A stretch of 7,434 nucleotides of DNA from Gammaproteobacteria bacterium. GTDB taxonomy: Bacteria; Pseudomonadota; Gammaproteobacteria; Pseudomonadales; Pseudomonadaceae. Within the stretch, counting starts at the first letter, position 1. Every line of letters starts with the position of its first letter. The DNA lies in the NCBI GenBank assembly GCA_012513235.1, contig JAAZCO010000075.1, forward strand, positions 1 through 7,434, given 5' to 3'. Below the pieces are notes generated by a model that was given only the letters and a program-made list of their open reading frames with translations, did no database searches and was not told where the DNA came from. This document shows, one piece after another, positions 5,225 through 7,434 of the stretch. Position numbers and translations under genes: made by a program.

Positions 5225-5623
5225 GTGTCCGTTATTTTACCTTGTGCAGAAAGTCTAACCGTTGAATTTAAAAGCGATCGTAGCGGCTACCCTGATCGTG
5301 AATTAATCGAAGCTTTAACATGCTTGGCCAACACCCAAGGCGGTGAGTTATGGCTTGGGGTAGAAGATGATGCAACGGCCAGCGGTTTACACCTTCAGCA
5401 CCAAAACATCATCCATTTACAAGGTTTAATTGCCGAAAAAACCAGTCCACCCTTACAGGTCGTAATCAAACTACACCAGATCAATCAGGTCACAGTGGCG
5501 CAAATTCTAGTACCGCGCTCTAACATCATGATTGCCACGCAAGAAGGCGCTTATTTACAGCGTCGCCTGAAGATTGATGGCACGCCTGAGTGTATTCATA
5601 TCCTGCGTGAAGACGATCTCTAG
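5225..5623 (+). CDS. AlbA_2 (Schlafen-type) DNA-binding domain protein, domain-only and possibly truncated
   Basis: The 132 residues correspond to one AlbA_2 domain (PF04326). Visible hallmarks are E9-SLTV-EFK (9-16), the LANTQGGELWLGVEDD block (34-49) and the C-terminal YLQRR (110-114) that precedes the end of the domain. In many bacterial relatives this domain is the N-terminus of a longer protein with an ATPase-like or winged-helix part; here TAG ends it right after the domain, and no continuation shows in the other frames. It could be a genuine single-domain protein or a gene that lost its C-terminal part. GTG at 5225 is forced as start: an in-frame TAA lies at 5210-5212 and AAAGG (5212-5216) is eight bases upstream. 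DNA or RNA binding is a family-level expectation only. Confidence 0.82.
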   Translation: MSVILPCAESLTVEFKSDRSGYPDRELIEALTCLANTQGGELWLGVEDDATASGLHLQHQNIIHLQGLIAEKTSPPLQVVIKLHQINQVTVAQILVPRSNIMIATQEGAYLQRRLKIDGTPECIHILREDDL

Positions 5624-5630
5624 ACTAGAG
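5618..5630. repeat. Short perfect palindrome spanning the stop codon
   Basis: CTCTAG-A-CTAGAG is a perfect six-base inverted repeat around one base, containing the TAG stop of the AlbA_2-domain gene. As RNA its loop is too small to fold well, so if meaningful it acts as DNA. It may be chance. Confidence 0.35.
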
Positions 5631-5668
5631 GTAGGCTTGCTGAAAATCGGCGCTACACCTAGCACCAC

Positions 5669-5694
5669 ACCTTAAGAGACTGAAAATGTAAGGT
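5669..5694. repeat. Weak inverted repeat in the gap before the membrane-protein gene
   Basis: ACCTTA (5669-5674) and TAAGGT (5689-5694) are complementary six-base arms with a 14-base loop. It is the only hairpin of note in the 122-base gap and has no T-run next to it, so a terminator role is doubtful. Confidence 0.25.
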
Positions 5695-5745
5695 AACTCG
5701 TTTATGATTGCCGCCTCATTTTATTAGGTTTTTTAAGGACAACTC

Positions 5746-7434
5746 ATGTCATATGATTACGGCTCCCAAGGGCTCGGTATAACCAACCCCTTTCGGATCG
5801 AGGGAGCCATTATTGCAGTACGCGGTTTAGTTGTAGCTCTGGCTGGATTTTACGCGCTATTTTTAGTCGCTGATTTAGTTGATCGCGGCCGTGAAATTGA
5901 AGGCTGGTTGCATGCTGGATTAGGCTTACTGCTCGTATTGTGGGGGCTGACCGCTTTAGGTAAGGGCTTATTTAAACTGTTTCGTTTTTATGTAGGCCGC
6001 AGCGCACCCGATAGCTTAACCCTGAATCAGGCTGATCCTGATCAACGTGCTAAAGCTTATCCCAATGCAGAAGAACTGCGCTTAATGATGATGGGACGTA
6101 AAAACACCACCTTCTTGGAGCCACGCAGTCTGTTCTCACGCATGGTTCACACTATTATTCCCAAATTACTCTTTATGCCACCGCAGTATCGCGCTCTGGC
6201 TGAAAATCTATTTTTCAATCTGTGCATGACTATTTTTATGCTGCTAACCTTTGCCTTAGCTTGGTTTGCCAGCGCCAGCGGCTTAGCCCGTCTCGATGAC
6301 ACTCCCGTCATGGCTTGGTTGGGACTGACTCTGACCGTTTATATTATTAAGCTGTGGTGGTCGAGCCGTGATCCGCTAAAACACTTTAGCCAAGGTGGTC
6401 GTAATATTGGGTTGCCACGCATTGGCTTAATTATGGGTATGGCGATTTTATTGCCTGCCGCTTTAGCTTATGTGCATCACAACATTCAGCATATTCCTGA
6501 ACTGCCTATCAATACATTGCCGTTTTTATTGATCCTGCTCACGCTGGGCATTGTCACCAGTGGCCTAGGCTTATTGTTACTGGCCAACCGTATGCGCTTT
6601 ATTGAGCCTGTGACCCAGGTCTCTGAACACCGTGATAACTGGCAGAAAAACCTGATGCCACGCGAGTTGTTCATTCACTTAGATACGCATATTTTAGCCA
6701 ATCGCCGTTACCGTGAAATTCCTAACCGCGTCTATCAGAAATTTGAGCCCAACTTAACTCAAGAAGGCGGAGCAGAAAAAGGCGCATTTAAAGGGCGTAC
6801 CTTAGTTGAAACGCAGCCTATTCCGCACACTCTGCCCTACTCTGGCAGCTTTAAAATTGTTCGTATACTCACCACTGCATTAGGCCAAACGTTAATTGCG
6901 GCAAGCTGCTTATGGCTCTTAACGCTCACCGATGAACTGGCAAAAATCGTGGACTACCCTGAGAATATTCACTTACTCATGTACCCATTAATGTGCCTGA
7001 TTTTCGGTAATGTTCTCACCGCTATGGCCAATGCGTTCTGGAGTGAAATGCTGTTTCGCTCATTGCTGTTAGAGCTGAGCGTGGAAGGCACCTACACAGA
7101 ATCACGCCTATCCACGGGTAATAGCATCTACGACAGCACGCGCTCAGAAAACGTTGTCGTGCGCTCTACCATCACACCTTGGTTCTTGGTCAGTGACTTA
7201 CTCACCAGCACTTTTGCCACGGTCGGTAGCCTCAACCTAGAGCAAAAGCGCTATATTTTATCACTCGATAAAGACGACAACACCCTGAGTGATATTTTGG
7301 ACGAATTGGATGAGTTCTTCGCCAGCCGCTTAACCATTGCCGGCGTGAATGAAGTGGATCTGCATTCTGCAAGCCAGATTCATCAGATGAACGAACAAAC
7401 CCGCCCCACCCTCCATCCGCAATCTAATCAGCAA
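5746..7434 (+). CDS. Large multi-spanning inner-membrane protein of unknown family, incomplete at the right edge
   Basis: The frame is open for 563 codons from ATG 5746 to the last base, with no stop in the window. AAGGA (5735-5739) lies six bases upstream and an in-frame TAA at 5734-5736 rules out an earlier start. I do not recognise the family. By reading hydrophobicity I see about eight membrane segments near residues 22-44, 54-76, 154-178, 186-204, 224-244, 256-280, 371-393 and 408-430. Positive charges after segments 2, 4 and 6 (for example KLFRFYVGR, WWSSRDPLKHF, ANRMRF) place the N-terminus and the large hydrophilic parts (77-153, 281-370, 431 onward) in the cytoplasm. There is no signal peptide. 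Features are a MMMGRKN patch (114-120), a WSEMLFRSLLLEL stretch after the last segment and an acidic DKDDNTLSDILDELDEFF region (508-525). Transport, signalling or envelope roles are all open. Confidence 0.88.
   Translation, partial: MSYDYGSQGLGITNPFRIEGAIIAVRGLVVALAGFYALFLVADLVDRGREIEGWLHAGLGLLLVLWGLTALGKGLFKLFRFYVGRSAPDSLTLNQADPDQRAKAYPNAEELRLMMMGRKNTTFLEPRSLFSRMVHTIIPKLLFMPPQYRALAENLFFNLCMTIFMLLTFALAWFASASGLARLDDTPVMAWLGLTLTVYIIKLWWSSRDPLKHFSQGGRNIGLPRIGLIMGMAILLPAALAYVHHNIQHIPELPINTLPFLLILLTLGIVTSGLGLLLLANRMRFIEPVTQVSEHRDNWQKNLMPRELFIHLDTHILANRRYREIPNRVYQKFEPNLTQEGGAEKGAFKGRTLVETQPIPHTLPYSGSFKIVRILTTALGQTLIAASCLWLLTLTDELAKIVDYPENIHLLMYPLMCLIFGNVLTAMANAFWSEMLFRSLLLELSVEGTYTESRLSTGNSIYDSTRSENVVVRSTITPWFLVSDLLTSTFATVGSLNLEQKRYILSLDKDDNTLSDILDELDEFFASRLTIAGVNEVDLHSASQIHQMNEQTRPTLHPQSNQQ

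Noticed and set aside
6486..6674. 62-codon minus-strand open frame inside the membrane-protein gene
   Set aside because: It is antisense to a continuous 563-codon frame with a consistent membrane-protein pattern.
3816..7434. A new defence island built from the NifX-like, Nudix, Trp-rich, AlbA_2 and membrane proteins
   Set aside because: The genes lie on different strands and appear to form separate units, several belong to common housekeeping families, and no integrase, transposase or known defence effector is visible.

Overview
The window looks like chromosomal DNA of a gammaproteobacterium, most probably a moderately AT-rich member or relative of the Pseudomonas lineage. This is inferred from protein resemblance (a Pseudomonas-type iron-binding-protein C-terminus, NfsB, YigZ, a Kdo hydroxylase, a TIGR02450 Trp-rich protein) and from codon use; no rRNA or other species marker is present. 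I see no insertion sequence, phage gene, tRNA, rRNA or CRISPR array. Most of it is ordinary core or near-core content: short, mostly single-gene transcription units with hairpins between them.

Left part (1-1968): the tail of a periplasmic ferric-iron-binding protein (+) ends at a strong hairpin that it shares with a convergent YigZ/IMPACT-family gene (-). Upstream of yigZ, on the same strand, is an NfsB-type flavin nitroreductase, followed by a 360-base gene-free region that separates it from the divergent next gene.

Middle (1969-5045): a plus-strand Kdo hydroxylase (lipid A-core modification) and a plus-strand short-chain dehydrogenase, each with a hairpin behind it. They face three minus-strand genes for small proteins: a NifX/NafY-type cofactor-binding-domain protein, a Nudix hydrolase, and a Trp-rich TIGR02450 protein that starts with GTG. 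The dehydrogenase has a striking inverted repeat over its probable promoter.

Right part (5046-7434): a divergent promoter region, then a GTG-started gene encoding only an AlbA_2/Schlafen-type N-terminal domain, which is shorter than most relatives. After it comes a large multi-spanning inner-membrane protein of unknown family. That reading frame is open for 563 codons from 5746 and leaves the window without a stop.

Functionally the genes do not form one pathway. The least explained items are the unassigned membrane protein, the domain-only AlbA_2 gene in front of it, and the NifX-like protein with no nitrogenase genes around it. I found no convincing evidence for a new defence, mobile or biosynthetic system.
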